In this document: piece after piece, positions 14,662 to 23,699 of the stretch
Layout of the letters: each line of letters begins with the position of its first letter
How positions within the stretch are numbered: the stretch's first letter is position 1
DNA from: Planctomycetota bacterium
GTDB taxonomy: Bacteria > Planctomycetota > UBA8108 > UBA1146
Direction of reading: 5' to 3'
NCBI GenBank assembly: GCA_028825265.1
Contig: JAPKAM010000006.1
Location: forward strand, 1 to 61,903
Length of the DNA: 61,903 bases
Program-made: the position numbers and the translations under genes
Notes under the pieces: generated by a model
The model's input: the letters and a program-made list of their open reading frames with translations, nothing else
Told to the model about the DNA's origin: nothing
Databases searched by the model: none

Positions 14662-16115
14662 CCGATGGCTCTGCCAGAGTTCGAATCGCTCCGAGCCCCA
14701 CGGGAGATCCCCATGTGGGAACCGCCTACGTCGCCCTCTTCAATCGCACGCTGGCGCGTCAGACGGGCGGCCAGTTCCTGCTTCGCATCGATGACACCGA
14801 TCGCACTCGTTACCAGGCCAGTAGCGAGCAGAAGATCTTTGATGCACTACGGTGGCTCGGCCTCGATTGGGATGAAGGGCCGGATCTGGGTGGCCCCTGT
14901 GCTCCTTACCGACAGAGTGAGCGAACCGACATCTACCAGCAACGAGTCGACATCCTGCTGAATAGTGGCTGTGCCTATCGCTGCTTCTGTAGCGCCGAAA
15001 CTCTCGCCGAGGCGAGGGAGATACAAAAAAAGAACAAGATGCGGCTCGGATATCCGGGGACCTGCCGGGATTTGGATCCAACCGAAGCTCGCCAAAGAGC
15101 CGCCAAGGAAGAGCCCCATGTCATCCGACTGCGAGTTCCAGACGAGGGGCAAACTGCATTCGTGGACCAGATCCGCGGCGAAATCCGTGTCGACAATTCA
15201 GAGATTGATGACCAGGTTCTGATCAAGACGGATGGGTTCCCCACATACCACATGGCCAACGTGGTCGATGATATCGAGTTCGGGATCACCCACGTGGTCC
15301 GGGCCGAGGAGTGGCTGATCTCGACTCCCAAGCACGTGCTGATCTACCAGGCTCTGGGGCAATCATTACCAAAATTTTTCCATGTTCCGCTGCTCAGAAA
15401 TGCAGATCACTCGAAGATCTCCAAGCGCAAGAATCCCGTCAGTCTCGACTGGTTTCGCGAGCAGGGCTATCTCAAGGAGGCGATCCTCAATTTTCTCGCC
15501 TTGATGGGTTGGTCTCCAGCGGATGAACAGGAGGTCTTTGATCTCGATCGATTCCAGCAAGAGTTCAACATCGAGAAGATCTCGACCGGCGCTCCGGTCT
15601 TCGATCTGGTCAAGCTCGATTGGCTCAATGGGATGCACATCCGCAAGATGGACCCTCAAGCATTGCTGCAACGTCTCGATGAAGAGGGATTTCTTCCTCC
15701 TGGAGTGTCTTGCCAGGATGCGGCACCCATCCTTCCGCTGGTCACGGAAAGAATGGTTCGTCTCTCCGAATTCTGCGACCGCACCGACTGGTACTTCGGA
15801 GAACCCGCTGCGCCAACAGCAGATCAACTCATCCCCAAGAAGGGCACCCACGAGACTTCGCGCATGGCACTCGCGGGTGCCCTCCAGTTGCTGGCCGATG
15901 TGACGACCTTCGAAGCCGCTTTCATCGAGCCCGTTCTCGATCAAATCCTCGACCAGAACTCGTTGAAAAAACCACAGTTGTTCATGCCCTTGCGCTGGGC
16001 CTTGACCTCACGCCAAGATTCACCCGATCTCATCGAGGTGATCATGGTGCTGGGCAAGGATCGCGCTCTCGATCGGATCAGCCGTGCTCTGGAAATCCTG
16101 GTGAACACTCCTTGA
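14658..16115 (+). CDS. gltX: Glutamyl-tRNA synthetase
   Basis: A class I aminoacyl-tRNA synthetase charging tRNA-Glu (and possibly tRNA-Gln). It is 485 residues long. The nucleotide motif is IAPSPTGDPHVGT (10-22, HVGT replacing HIGH), followed by LRIDDTDRTR. The KMSKS counterpart is KISKR (about 254-258). A Cys-containing segment YRCFCSAETL (about 108-117) matches the family's zinc/knob region. The C-terminal anticodon-binding domain is helical and of ordinary length. It is translationally coupled to the riboflavin synthase and to the PHP gene downstream (TTGA overlap). Confidence 0.95.
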   Translation: MTDGSARVRIAPSPTGDPHVGTAYVALFNRTLARQTGGQFLLRIDDTDRTRYQASSEQKIFDALRWLGLDWDEGPDLGGPCAPYRQSERTDIYQQRVDILLNSGCAYRCFCSAETLAEAREIQKKNKMRLGYPGTCRDLDPTEARQRAAKEEPHVIRLRVPDEGQTAFVDQIRGEIRVDNSEIDDQVLIKTDGFPTYHMANVVDDIEFGITHVVRAEEWLISTPKHVLIYQALGQSLPKFFHVPLLRNADHSKISKRKNPVSLDWFREQGYLKEAILNFLALMGWSPADEQEVFDLDRFQQEFNIEKISTGAPVFDLVKLDWLNGMHIRKMDPQALLQRLDEEGFLPPGVSCQDAAPILPLVTERMVRLSEFCDRTDWYFGEPAAPTADQLIPKKGTHETSRMALAGALQLLADVTTFEAAFIEPVLDQILDQNSLKKPQLFMPLRWALTSRQDSPDLIEVIMVLGKDRALDRISRALEILVNTP

Positions 16116-16930
16116 GTCTGCCCAATCGAGTCGATCTCCACCTCCATACCCGTTGTAGTGACGGAGCACTGACCGCATCTGAGGTGGTGGAACGGTCCTC
16201 CGGCGTCCTCTCGTGCATATCCATCTGCGATCATGACACTCTGGCCGCCTACCACGATCTTCAAGTTCCCCAAGGGCTTCGAGTCCTCCCTGGCTTCGAA
16301 ATGACTTGCCAGGCAGGACCGCACGACTTGCATCTGCTGGCATACTTTCCCGCAGGATTGACCACGCCTTTGCTCGACTGGGTCCAGCAACTTGAGGACG
16401 ATCGACGAGATCGAGTGATGAACGGGGTGTTGAAACTGCGCGACTCCGGCATCCCGTTGCGAATTGCCGATCTCGAAGCGGAACTTCAAGGGGGTGTTCC
16501 CTGTCGCTCGCATGTCGCAAGAGCACTGGTTCGTGGCGGGCTTGCGGCGACCACCAGACCACTCTACAAGCGCTGGCTCGGTGGCGATCGATTTGCGCGT
16601 CCTGCCCTTGTTGGAGCCGACGCCATCGAGCAGGTCCATCGATTTGCAGGTCTGGTCTTCTGGGCTCATCCAGCCGCAGTCCATCTGAAACAGGTCGGAA
16701 GATCGCTGGTCGAGGCGGGTCTCGACGGAGTCGAGTGCCTGTCGAAAAATCTGGGACCCCGGGATCGAGCCGCCGCTCGCCAGTTCATGGAGCAACATCA
16801 ACTCGGCGTATGTGGAGGTTCGGATCTTCACTTCGAGACGGTACGAGCACGAGTTGGAAGTTACGGCGTCGAGGAGTCTCTCATCGACCCTCGATTGATG
16901 GGTGCCGGTCTTCGTTCAACTTCCCAGTGA
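16112..16930 (+). CDS. PHP-domain phosphoesterase (YciV/RNase AM-like)
   Basis: A 272-residue metal-dependent phosphoesterase. The PHP metal motifs are visible: DLHLHTRCSDG (8-18, H10 and H12), CDHDT, an internal VLPGFEMTC glutamate, FWAHP and GGSDLHF near the C-terminus. The size and motif order fit the YciV/RnmA group, which act as 3',5'-nucleoside bisphosphate phosphatases or 5'-3' exonucleases on short RNA. The start is TTG 16112, overlapping the gltX stop; no better in-frame start precedes the first motif. Its last 15 bases overlap the 3' end of rho on the other strand. Confidence 0.8.
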   Translation: MSLPNRVDLHLHTRCSDGALTASEVVERSSGVLSCISICDHDTLAAYHDLQVPQGLRVLPGFEMTCQAGPHDLHLLAYFPAGLTTPLLDWVQQLEDDRRDRVMNGVLKLRDSGIPLRIADLEAELQGGVPCRSHVARALVRGGLAATTRPLYKRWLGGDRFARPALVGADAIEQVHRFAGLVFWAHPAAVHLKQVGRSLVEAGLDGVECLSKNLGPRDRAAARQFMEQHQLGVCGGSDLHFETVRARVGSYGVEESLIDPRLMGAGLRSTSQ

Positions 16931-18265
16931 GGTCAGGAACTCCTGATTGTCTGCGAACGATCCAACTCGCTGGCTGAGCAGTTCCATCCCCTCGATGGGA
17001 TTGACGCTGGTCAGAACTCTCCTCAACTTCCAGATCTGATCGATCTCTTCTTCGGTATAGAGTTTCTCTTCCTTACGAGTTCCCGAAAGAGTCACGTCGA
17101 TGGAGGGGAATACACGATGATCGGCCAGTTTTCGAGACAACACCAGTTCCATGTTGCCGGTTCCCTTGAACTCCTCGAAGATCACCTCATCCATGCGACT
17201 ACCGGTTTCGATCAAAGCGGTAGCGATAATGGTCAAACTACCACCACCCTCCACATTTCGTGCAGCACCAAAGATGGCTTTTGGTTTTTCGAGGGTTTTA
17301 GCATCGACGCCACCCGAGAGGGTTCGTCCGCTGTGAGCCGTCTCCAGGTTATAAGCCCGTCCGAGACGAGTCAGGGAATCCAGCAGTAACACAACATCGC
17401 AGTTCGCTTCAAGTAATCGATGGCAACGTTGCAAGGCCATCTCCGAGACCCGGACATGGCACTTGGATGACTCATCACTGGAAGAAGCGTAGACCTCTGC
17501 CTTGATCGATCGTTTCCAGTCGGTGACTTCTTCGGGGCGTTCATCGACCAGTAACGCCAGCACCATCGAATCGGGATGAACTTCGACGATCGACTTGGCC
17601 ATCTGCTGAAGTAGAACCGTTTTTCCGGTTCTTGGCGGAGCCACGATCAACGCCCGCTGTCCCTTACCGATGGGAGCGATCAGATCGACCAGGCGCATCG
17701 AAATGTTGCCATTATTTCCCAGTAGAAATCGCTCCGTCGGATCGATACTGGTCATTTCCTTGAAGAAGATGCGTTTCTTGACATCCTCGGGAGCATCACC
17801 GTCGACCGAGTCAATACGAGCCAAACTGGGACCACGACCGCGTGGAGCTCGCCCACCAACAGTCCCGACGATGTAGTGACCGGTGTGAAGACCGTACTTC
17901 TGAACCAGGTTGTTGCCGACGTGGACGTCATCCTGTTGAATCCGAAACGATTTCTCGGGCGCACGCAAAAAACCAAATCCCTGATTCCCAACCTCGAGTA
18001 TGCCCCGTACCACGGTTCCCTCGGCTAGTGGGGGAGCAGTACTGGCAGAGTCGTTTCTGCGTGCGAACTGATCCTGTCCCCTCGAGTCGTTGCGACGATC
18101 TCGACCTTGGCCTTGACGCTGACCGTCCGAGCGACGACCAGCTCCGCGTCCCGAGCTTCCGTCGGAACTGCCCTGGGATGATCCAGTTCGAGAACGTCCG
18201 CCACGAGTAGTCCTGCGTCGGCGGCTAGATCCGCCTGGATTCGAGGACGAATTGTCCTGGTTCAA
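16916..18265 (-). CDS. rho: Transcription termination factor Rho with RG-rich N-terminal extension
   Basis: A hexameric RNA-DNA helicase that ends transcription of unstructured RNAs. The protein is 449 residues long. The first about 75 residues are a low-complexity Arg/Gly/Ser/Gln segment, as seen in Rho of several high-GC phyla. An RNA-binding cold-shock-like domain follows (GNQGFGFLR, about 95-103). The ATPase core has [14 protein letters not shown] (Walker A, with Arg-Thr in place of Lys-Ala), [27 protein letters not shown] and the Q/R-loop region [12 protein letters not shown]. The start is TTG 18265 with AAGGAG 7 bases upstream. The gene ends inside the convergent PHP gene. Confidence 0.95.
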   Translation of the reverse strand: MNQDNSSSNPGGSSRRRRTTRGGRSRTGSSQGSSDGSSGRGAGRRSDGQRQGQGRDRRNDSRGQDQFARRNDSASTAPPLAEGTVVRGILEVGNQGFGFLRAPEKSFRIQQDDVHVGNNLVQKYGLHTGHYIVGTVGGRAPRGRGPSLARIDSVDGDAPEDVKKRIFFKEMTSIDPTERFLLGNNGNISMRLVDLIAPIGKGQRALIVAPPRTGKTVLLQQMAKSIVEVHPDSMVLALLVDERPEEVTDWKRSIKAEVYASSSDESSKCHVRVSEMALQRCHRLLEANCDVVLLLDSLTRLGRAYNLETAHSGRTLSGGVDAKTLEKPKAIFGAARNVEGGGSLTIIATALIETGSRMDEVIFEEFKGTGNMELVLSRKLADHRVFPSIDVTLSGTRKEEKLYTEEEIDQIWKLRRVLTSVNPIEGMELLSQRVGSFADNQEFLTSLGS

Positions 18266-18802
18266 TGTGTATCTCCTTGAGGTGTAACCGTTGGATTCTG
18301 TCCCACTTACGGGAATTTCCCAACTTGGTGTCGATTATACTTGGGTCGATGAAACTTGGGTCGATGATGTAACTGTTCGTCAGTCGATCTCATTCTGAAG
18401 GTCGTACTGGATCAATTCGTGCGTGTCTGACCATCCTGATCGTCGCAATTCGATCGATTCAGAAATGGTTCTCTGGAATCGGACAGTCCACTTCTGGATC
18501 GAGAAGATCGTGAAACAGATCTGTCGTTGGATCGCTCGTTGGACTGAGAGATTGAGTTCGAAGTCTCGAGCATCCGGTCCGCACATGCGTAACCCGATCA
18601 CCCGAAAACAGCGAACGGTCATGGTGCTGAGATTCCCGCGTTCCTGGATGATATCCGAAGAGTGGATATCGAATCTGATTTTAAACCTGGAATGTAGGGA
18701 ATGACTTTGCCACGAAGAGGCCTGCTGCCCTCCGAACGTTTTCGATGATACCCTCCCTGTTCATCGGTTCCAGTGCTTGTCTCACAGCTTTTGGAGAGTT
18801 CG
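18266..18802. other. Long divergent leader of rho and the AroD-AroE gene
   Basis: 537 bases without a convincing gene; a 93-codon plus-strand frame (18423-18704) is Trp/Arg-rich and has no family features. The rho leader is expected to be long if rho is autoregulated by early termination, as in other bacteria. It contains the direct repeats at 18323-18367. Confidence 0.45.
18323..18367 (+). repeat. Three direct repeats of ACTTGGGTCGATGA in the rho leader
   Basis: Copies begin at 18323 (degenerate), 18339 and 18354, the last two identical over 14 bases, with a 15-16 bp period. They lie 58-102 bases upstream of the rho start codon. The helical-turn spacing could suit a DNA-binding protein; the function is unknown. 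Confidence 0.6.
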
Positions 18803-20227
18803 ATGTCGATCGGTCGTGGTTGGTACATCGTGATCCACGATGAGGAGACACTTAAAGCTGCCCTGGCATGGTTTAAAGACCATCCAGGTTTGATTGCCGG
18901 GATTGAATTGAGACTCGATCTGGCGTCGGATGCTGCCCGTCTACCTGCACCACCTGTCAATTTATCGGTCATCGTGACCGATCGTGGCAGTCGAGGAAAC
19001 CTCACCCGAGCGACCCGCAGAGATGAGATCTGTCGTCGCTGGGGAGGAGTCCTGGATGTCGATCGACAGACCGATGCGACGGCACCGGCGGATCTTTCGT
19101 GGATCTACAGCTGTCACCGAAGCGTCGACGCCTCGATCTCCGTCGACCAGCAGATCGAGGAGGCGAGACAGTCGGGAGCGATGGCTGCGAAAATTGTGAT
19201 GCCGATGGGGGACCTGCCAGCAAGGCGCCTCGCTCTCGCCAATGCCCGATCACAAGGCTCCTTTCCGGTGGTCTGTTTCTGTGCAGGAAATGAATCGCCG
19301 GTCGATCGCCTGGTGGCACTCGATCGACAGCAACCGTGGGGATATGCCCGGACGTCCTCGGATGATCTGCAAATACCAGGGCTGCCAACCATCGAAGCCA
19401 TCGTCGAACGCTACCGATTCCTCTCGCTCCAACCCCAGCGGCCGCTGCTGGCAGTCATCGGTGCCTCGGTGGAGAATCACCTGGCTCCCGGCTGGCACAA
19501 TCGGTGGCTGGAGCGACACCGATCGCCAACACGAATGATTCCATTCTCCAGTGAGCGACCCGAGGGGTTCCTGGAACCGTCCGAGTCTCTTGAGTTCACC
19601 GCTTTATCGGTGTGCGCACCCTTCCAAAAATGGGCTCGACAGGTCGCTCAGCCGCTCGATGAAGATGCCGCGAGATGGGACCACTGGGACACCCTGATAC
19701 GTCAGCCAGATCGATCCTGGATGGGCACCAGTTGCGCGACCATCGCCGCCATGAACCTGCTGGCTAAGACGATTTCTCCTGACGATTCGGTGGTCATCCT
19801 GGGGGCCAACGAGGATTCGGTAATGCTGGCTCAGGAGTTGACCCGCAGCGTTTCTTCGGTGTCGATCCTTCGGACTCCACGAATCTCCGCTGCCGGATTG
19901 ACCGAGTGGTGCGACGATTCCAAGGCGATCGAAAGGGCGCAGGTTCTGATTGCTGTCGATCGATCGACCGACACTGTGACTCCTTGGCACCAAAGGACTC
20001 CTTGGCACCAGAGCGGCTTCAAGGGCAGGGTCGTGCTGGAAACGGGCAACCCGGTCGACCGCAAAGATCGGCTGGGGACACGAGTTCATCAGCCGCCGAT
20101 CATCATCGATTCTTTGCAATTCTTCGCCGAGCAGATGCGTCTCCAGGGGCAATGGTTTCATCGGCGGGATGTCTCCCCAGAGGAGGCGTTACAAATCACC
20201 GAAGAGGCCCTCAAAGATCTGTCGTGA
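18803..20227 (+). CDS. Fused type I 3-dehydroquinate dehydratase / shikimate dehydrogenase-like protein, partly degenerate
   Basis: A 474-residue fusion, starting at ATG 18803 with GGAGAG upstream. Residues 1-205 follow type I AroD: GIELRLDL (33-40), YSCHR with H105 at the catalytic histidine position, AAKIVMPMGD with K130 as the Schiff-base lysine, and a C-terminal GYARTSS turn that lacks the usual Gln. Residues about 213-474 follow AroE: VIGASVENHLAPGWHN (218-233) replaces the IGxPxxHSxSPxxHN shikimate loop, and VCAPFQK (270-276) keeps the catalytic lysine. The usual NTD becomes TSC (309-311), so the shikimate-binding Asp is lost. DSVVILGANEDSV stands where the NAD(P) loop should be. The dehydratase half may work; the dehydrogenase half may have another substrate or none. 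Confidence 0.7.
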   Translation: MSIGRGWYIVIHDEETLKAALAWFKDHPGLIAGIELRLDLASDAARLPAPPVNLSVIVTDRGSRGNLTRATRRDEICRRWGGVLDVDRQTDATAPADLSWIYSCHRSVDASISVDQQIEEARQSGAMAAKIVMPMGDLPARRLALANARSQGSFPVVCFCAGNESPVDRLVALDRQQPWGYARTSSDDLQIPGLPTIEAIVERYRFLSLQPQRPLLAVIGASVENHLAPGWHNRWLERHRSPTRMIPFSSERPEGFLEPSESLEFTALSVCAPFQKWARQVAQPLDEDAARWDHWDTLIRQPDRSWMGTSCATIAAMNLLAKTISPDDSVVILGANEDSVMLAQELTRSVSSVSILRTPRISAAGLTEWCDDSKAIERAQVLIAVDRSTDTVTPWHQRTPWHQSGFKGRVVLETGNPVDRKDRLGTRVHQPPIIIDSLQFFAEQMRLQGQWFHRRDVSPEEALQITEEALKDLS

Positions 20228-20326
20228 AACGCCACAGGTTACGCGCCCCCGACGCCACTCTATCGGCGACGCCAGACCCAGTGTGGCTGTGGTTCCAGCA
20301 GGGCAAGAGGGTCTCTCTGCATCCTT

Positions 20327-20354
20327 AGGTCCGATAAGGTACATTATGGGATGT
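20327..20354 (+). other. Candidate dif-like XerC/XerD recombination site
   Basis: The 28-mer splits as AGGTCCGATAA / GGTACA / TTATGGGATGT, the 11-6-11 layout of chromosomal dif sites, with the conserved inner ATAA...TTAT and TTATG. It lies between two convergent genes, a common location for dif. The outer arm bases match the proteobacterial consensus only partly, so this is a hypothesis. Confidence 0.35.
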
Positions 20355-20425
20355 AGGAGACTATCTGAATCTGCACTGAGGCTGCCAAGGCGCCAAGATC
20401 GGATCTCCTACTTGAAGAAAGAACG

Positions 20426-20449
20426 CTGAGATTCAGCATCCAATCTCAG
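20426..20449 (-). terminator. Possible terminator of the DEAD-box helicase gene
   Basis: CTGAGATT (20426-20433) pairs with AATCTCAG (20442-20449). On the minus strand the hairpin is followed by CGTTCTTTCTTC, a weak U-rich tail. It lies about 60 bases past the helicase stop. Confidence 0.4.
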
Positions 20450-20510
20450 ATCCGGGATGCCGACGGGCTCGCAGATCGTGCCTGGCGCTTCAGCCGGATG
20501 CGCAAGGCGG

Positions 20511-22289
20511 CTAGCCTCGGCTGCCCGCGCCTGCCGTTGCTGCACGTCCCCCGTAGGATTCGCGACGTTTGCCCCGATACGGCGCTGGCCGCCTCGAAGG
20601 TTCTGGTTTTGGATTTCCCTGACTGCGTCGAATGTTGAGATTCGGGTCACGTTCATCCGGAAGACGCGCGGCCTTTTCGAAACTCTCCGAGGATGCTTTT
20701 GAAATCTCGAAGGTACTGAAAGCTGGCCCGAGGCGAATCGCACCCACCTCAGAACTGCTCACATTTCCTCTTCGGCAAAGATGCGACAAGATGCGACTTG
20801 CGGTCGCTCCCTTGGATGTACCCCAGTTGATTTCGAACCTCTGGAAGGACCCAAAGGAGGCTTTTCTTCGAGGTCCCGAATTGCGTGGATGTCGCGGCCC
20901 TCGAGAATCTCGTGAATGCCCGGATCCCTCGGAGACATCCGCGATGGCATAGCCTTGGAGTGCCGGTTTGGGCTCGGCCATCTGCAAGAGAGCGGCAAGG
21001 ATCTCAATAGGATCTCGTTGCTCGGGTTGATCCAACAGGAATTTTGCGTAGGAGGTTTGCTTTTTGGAAACCAAAGAGGAGTCGGAAAGGATGGCATGCA
21101 GATCACGACGGAATGTCTTGGTATAATGTTTTTCTATCTGAGCAGGGCTCGGAACCGGCTGCCATTGCGCCTCGACACCGGCCTGTGAGAAAATTCGCCT
21201 AACGCGGTTCTGTGCATGCACAGGCACCATCAGAACACTGCGCCCTTTGCGACCCGCTCGGCCGGTACGTCCACTCCGGTGAGTGTAATTTTCGACATCG
21301 GCCGGTACATCTGCGTGAATCACCATGTCGATTTCAGGCACGTCGATGCCGCGAGCGGCGACATCGGTGGCGATCAGAATGTCCTGTTCGCCATGTTTAA
21401 AGGCGTTCAGGGTGCGTGTACGCTGGGTCTGATTGAGTTCACCACTGAACGGAGCAGCCGCCAGTCCATTTGCGGAGAGCTTTTCTGCGAGTTCCGTGGC
21501 ATCCACCCGACGACGGACGAAAACCAACACACGCTCGCCGCGAGCATGCAGTAGGACATTGATGATCGCTGCATTCATTTCACGGGGTCGAATGCGATGG
21601 GCAACGTGCTGAATATCAGCATTGGCAACGCCGAGGCGCGTGCCCTCCACATGAAGGGGATTTTCCTGGAAACGATCGGCAAACCGTTTGACGGCCGCAG
21701 GAAAGGTCGCGGAAACGAGATGGCTGCAACGATCCGCGGGCAAAAACTCGAGAATCGCTTCCAGTTCGTCCCGAAAGCCCATGTCGAGCATTTGGTCTGC
21801 TTCGTCCAGTACGACCTGACGAAACGAGGAACAATTCAGCGTGCGCGATCTCATGTGATCCAGCAATCGGCCGGGTGTCCCCACCAAGACTGCCGGTGAT
21901 TTGCTGAGCGCGCGGCGCTCACGTCCCATATCCGATCCACCGGTGACCACTTCAACAGCCACGCCTTTGATTTGGGCAAAGAGCCAGCGCAACTCACCCG
22001 CGACCTGTACAGCCAGTTCACGAGTGGGTGTAATCAAAAGAGCTCGAGGTCCATTGGCTTCGCGTGCGCCCGCTGGTGCATTGTCCGCAGGGATCAGATC
22101 ACTGGCCAACCGAATCCCGAGGGCTAAGGTTTTGCCGGATCCGGTCTGTGAGGAAATACGTAGGTTTCGCCCCGCCCCCTCGGAGGAAAGGACTGCTTCC
22201 TGTACCGAAGTCAGTTTTTCGAAACCACGTGCAACGATGGCCGCACGCAGGGGAGCCGGTACACCGGCGAATGGTTGGGTAGTTTCCAT
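20511..22289 (-). CDS. DEAD-box RNA helicase with DbpA-type RNA-binding domain
   Basis: An ATP-dependent RNA helicase of the DeaD/CsdA/DbpA type, used in ribosome assembly and cold adaptation. It is 592 residues long. The Q motif region (GFEKLTSVQEAVL) is near the N-terminus, followed by motif I SSQTGSGKT, Ia PTRELAVQ, motif II DEADQM, motif III SAT, and motif VI HRSGRTGRAG. After the helicase core comes a basic linker, then a DbpA RNA-binding fold (FEINWGTSKGATASRILSHL and following). An Arg/Gly-rich tail ends the protein. Nothing indicates an operon. The start ATG 22289 is conventional. Confidence 0.9.
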   Translation of the reverse strand: METTQPFAGVPAPLRAAIVARGFEKLTSVQEAVLSSEGAGRNLRISSQTGSGKTLALGIRLASDLIPADNAPAGAREANGPRALLITPTRELAVQVAGELRWLFAQIKGVAVEVVTGGSDMGRERRALSKSPAVLVGTPGRLLDHMRSRTLNCSSFRQVVLDEADQMLDMGFRDELEAILEFLPADRCSHLVSATFPAAVKRFADRFQENPLHVEGTRLGVANADIQHVAHRIRPREMNAAIINVLLHARGERVLVFVRRRVDATELAEKLSANGLAAAPFSGELNQTQRTRTLNAFKHGEQDILIATDVAARGIDVPEIDMVIHADVPADVENYTHRSGRTGRAGRKGRSVLMVPVHAQNRVRRIFSQAGVEAQWQPVPSPAQIEKHYTKTFRRDLHAILSDSSLVSKKQTSYAKFLLDQPEQRDPIEILAALLQMAEPKPALQGYAIADVSEGSGHSRDSRGPRHPRNSGPRRKASFGSFQRFEINWGTSKGATASRILSHLCRRGNVSSSEVGAIRLGPAFSTFEISKASSESFEKAARLPDERDPNLNIRRSQGNPKPEPSRRPAPYRGKRRESYGGRAATAGAGSRG

Positions 22290-22661
22290 TTTCGTCTCTC
22301 AAAAATCCGGGGACTGTATGTTTTGCCACCGAACTCTATATGAGCGACGAGGCATGCTGAGGGCCGATGTCGACTCTCAGTTTCAGGAATCTTAATAGAC
22401 TGTAGCCTTTTCGGGCTGATTTGTCCCAATTGATGAGAAAAAGGCCAAAATTCTGCCCCTGAGGTCGGCGCCATGGTCGCCGACATGGTCAGGATCGAAC
22501 GCCTCGCAGATGCTCCCGAGAGTCCTCTACGCCATGGAACCCGACTCGCTTGACCTCGCTGGCAGGAGAAATCGTCCGGGGGGCGCTGCTTTTCGATCCT
22601 GCCCCGCCGCTCGCCGATGACCGACCCCGCTGGCCTATTTCTTGTCAGAAACAGCCACCTG
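22290..22661. other. Intergenic region between helicase and oppF
   Basis: 372 bases without a gene I can support. It contains a perfect 7-bp hairpin GTCGGCG/CGCCGAC (22464-22470 with 22478-22484) without a U tract. Transcripts from the peptide-transporter operon could end here with Rho help. Confidence 0.4.
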
Positions 22662-23699
22662 CTAATCGAGTAGTGCTTCGAACTGATCTACGTAGGGACA
22701 GGCAGCGCGTTGACGCTTCCCGACCTGGATCATCGGTGGAATCTGTTCCGCGCAGCTCGTTTGTGCGATGGGACAACGGGTCCGGAATCCGCAACCAGAT
22801 GGCTTGGCCATCGGAGATGGAACATCGCCCTTGAGCACCAACCGACCTTCTCGACTGCGATCAGGGTCCGGCCGCGGTACGGCACTGAGTAAAGCTCGAG
22901 TGTAAGGATGCTTGGGCGTGCGGACGATTTCCTGCGTTTGACCCAGTTCGACCAGATTACCCAGGTACATCACGGCGACTCGATCTGAGACGTGTTCCAC
23001 AACGGAGATATCATGAGCGATGAAGATCACGGTCAGTCCCAGATCGCGCTGCAACTCTCTCATCAGGTTGATGACCTGCGCCTGGATCGAGACATCGAGG
23101 GCACTGACCGGTTCATCGGCAATGATGACCCGGGGCCGAGTGGCCAAGGCCCGAGCAATTCCAATTCGTTGCCGTTGACCCCCTGAAAACTCGTGCGGGT
23201 AACGTTCCGCCTGTTCCTTGCGTAGTCCGACCCGTTCGAGCATCTCTTCGACTGCGATTCGGCGCTCTTCACGAGTCATTTTGGGATGATGGACTCGAAG
23301 TGGTTCATCGACGATTTCCTCGACGGAAAGACGCGGATTCAACGAGGAATATGGGTCCTGATAGACCATCTGGATTTCGCTACGATAGGGCCGGTATTGC
23401 CTGCGTGTGAGTTGGGTCAGGTCCACCGGCTGACCATCCTGTGGATGAAACCGGACACTTCCCGAAGTGACCGGGACCAATCCCATCACCGCTTTGCCCA
23501 GGGTGCTCTTTCCACAGCCCGATTCTCCGACCACCCCGAGAGTTTCTCCTTCCATCACCTTCAACGAGATGCCATCGACCGCCTTGACGTCGGCGACATG
23601 CCTCGAAAAGACACCTCCATGGACCGGGAACCACACTTTCAGGTCTTCCAGTTCAAGGATCGGTCGCGCCGGCGCTGCGGATCGTTGGTCGTCGATCAT
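22662..23699 (-). CDS. oppF: Oligopeptide ABC transporter ATPase (OppF/DppF type)
   Basis: One of two cytoplasmic ATPases that power peptide import. It is 345 residues long, of normal size. The motifs are Walker [10 protein letters not shown], signature EFSGGQRQRIGIARAL, Walker B VIIADEPVSALD and the H-loop FIAHD. The C-terminal oligopeptide/dipeptide extension carries a GCGFRTRCP cysteine motif as in DppF/OppF (Fe-S in some members). It overlaps oppD by ATGA. It is the last gene of the yej-type operon, and with oppD the only transporter ATPase pair in the window. Confidence 0.92.
   Translation of the reverse strand: MIDDQRSAAPARPILELEDLKVWFPVHGGVFSRHVADVKAVDGISLKVMEGETLGVVGESGCGKSTLGKAVMGLVPVTSGSVRFHPQDGQPVDLTQLTRRQYRPYRSEIQMVYQDPYSSLNPRLSVEEIVDEPLRVHHPKMTREERRIAVEEMLERVGLRKEQAERYPHEFSGGQRQRIGIARALATRPRVIIADEPVSALDVSIQAQVINLMRELQRDLGLTVIFIAHDISVVEHVSDRVAVMYLGNLVELGQTQEIVRTPKHPYTRALLSAVPRPDPDRSREGRLVLKGDVPSPMAKPSGCGFRTRCPIAQTSCAEQIPPMIQVGKRQRAACPYVDQFEALLD

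Noticed and set aside
18423-18704. 93-codon plus-strand frame in the rho/aroDE intergenic region
   Set aside because: Composition is Trp/Arg-rich, there is no clear ribosome site, and no motif is recognisable; it is likely a chance open frame.
22290-22661. Possible minus-strand tRNA near a GGATCGAACG string
   Set aside because: I could not pair an acceptor stem or an anticodon arm around it.
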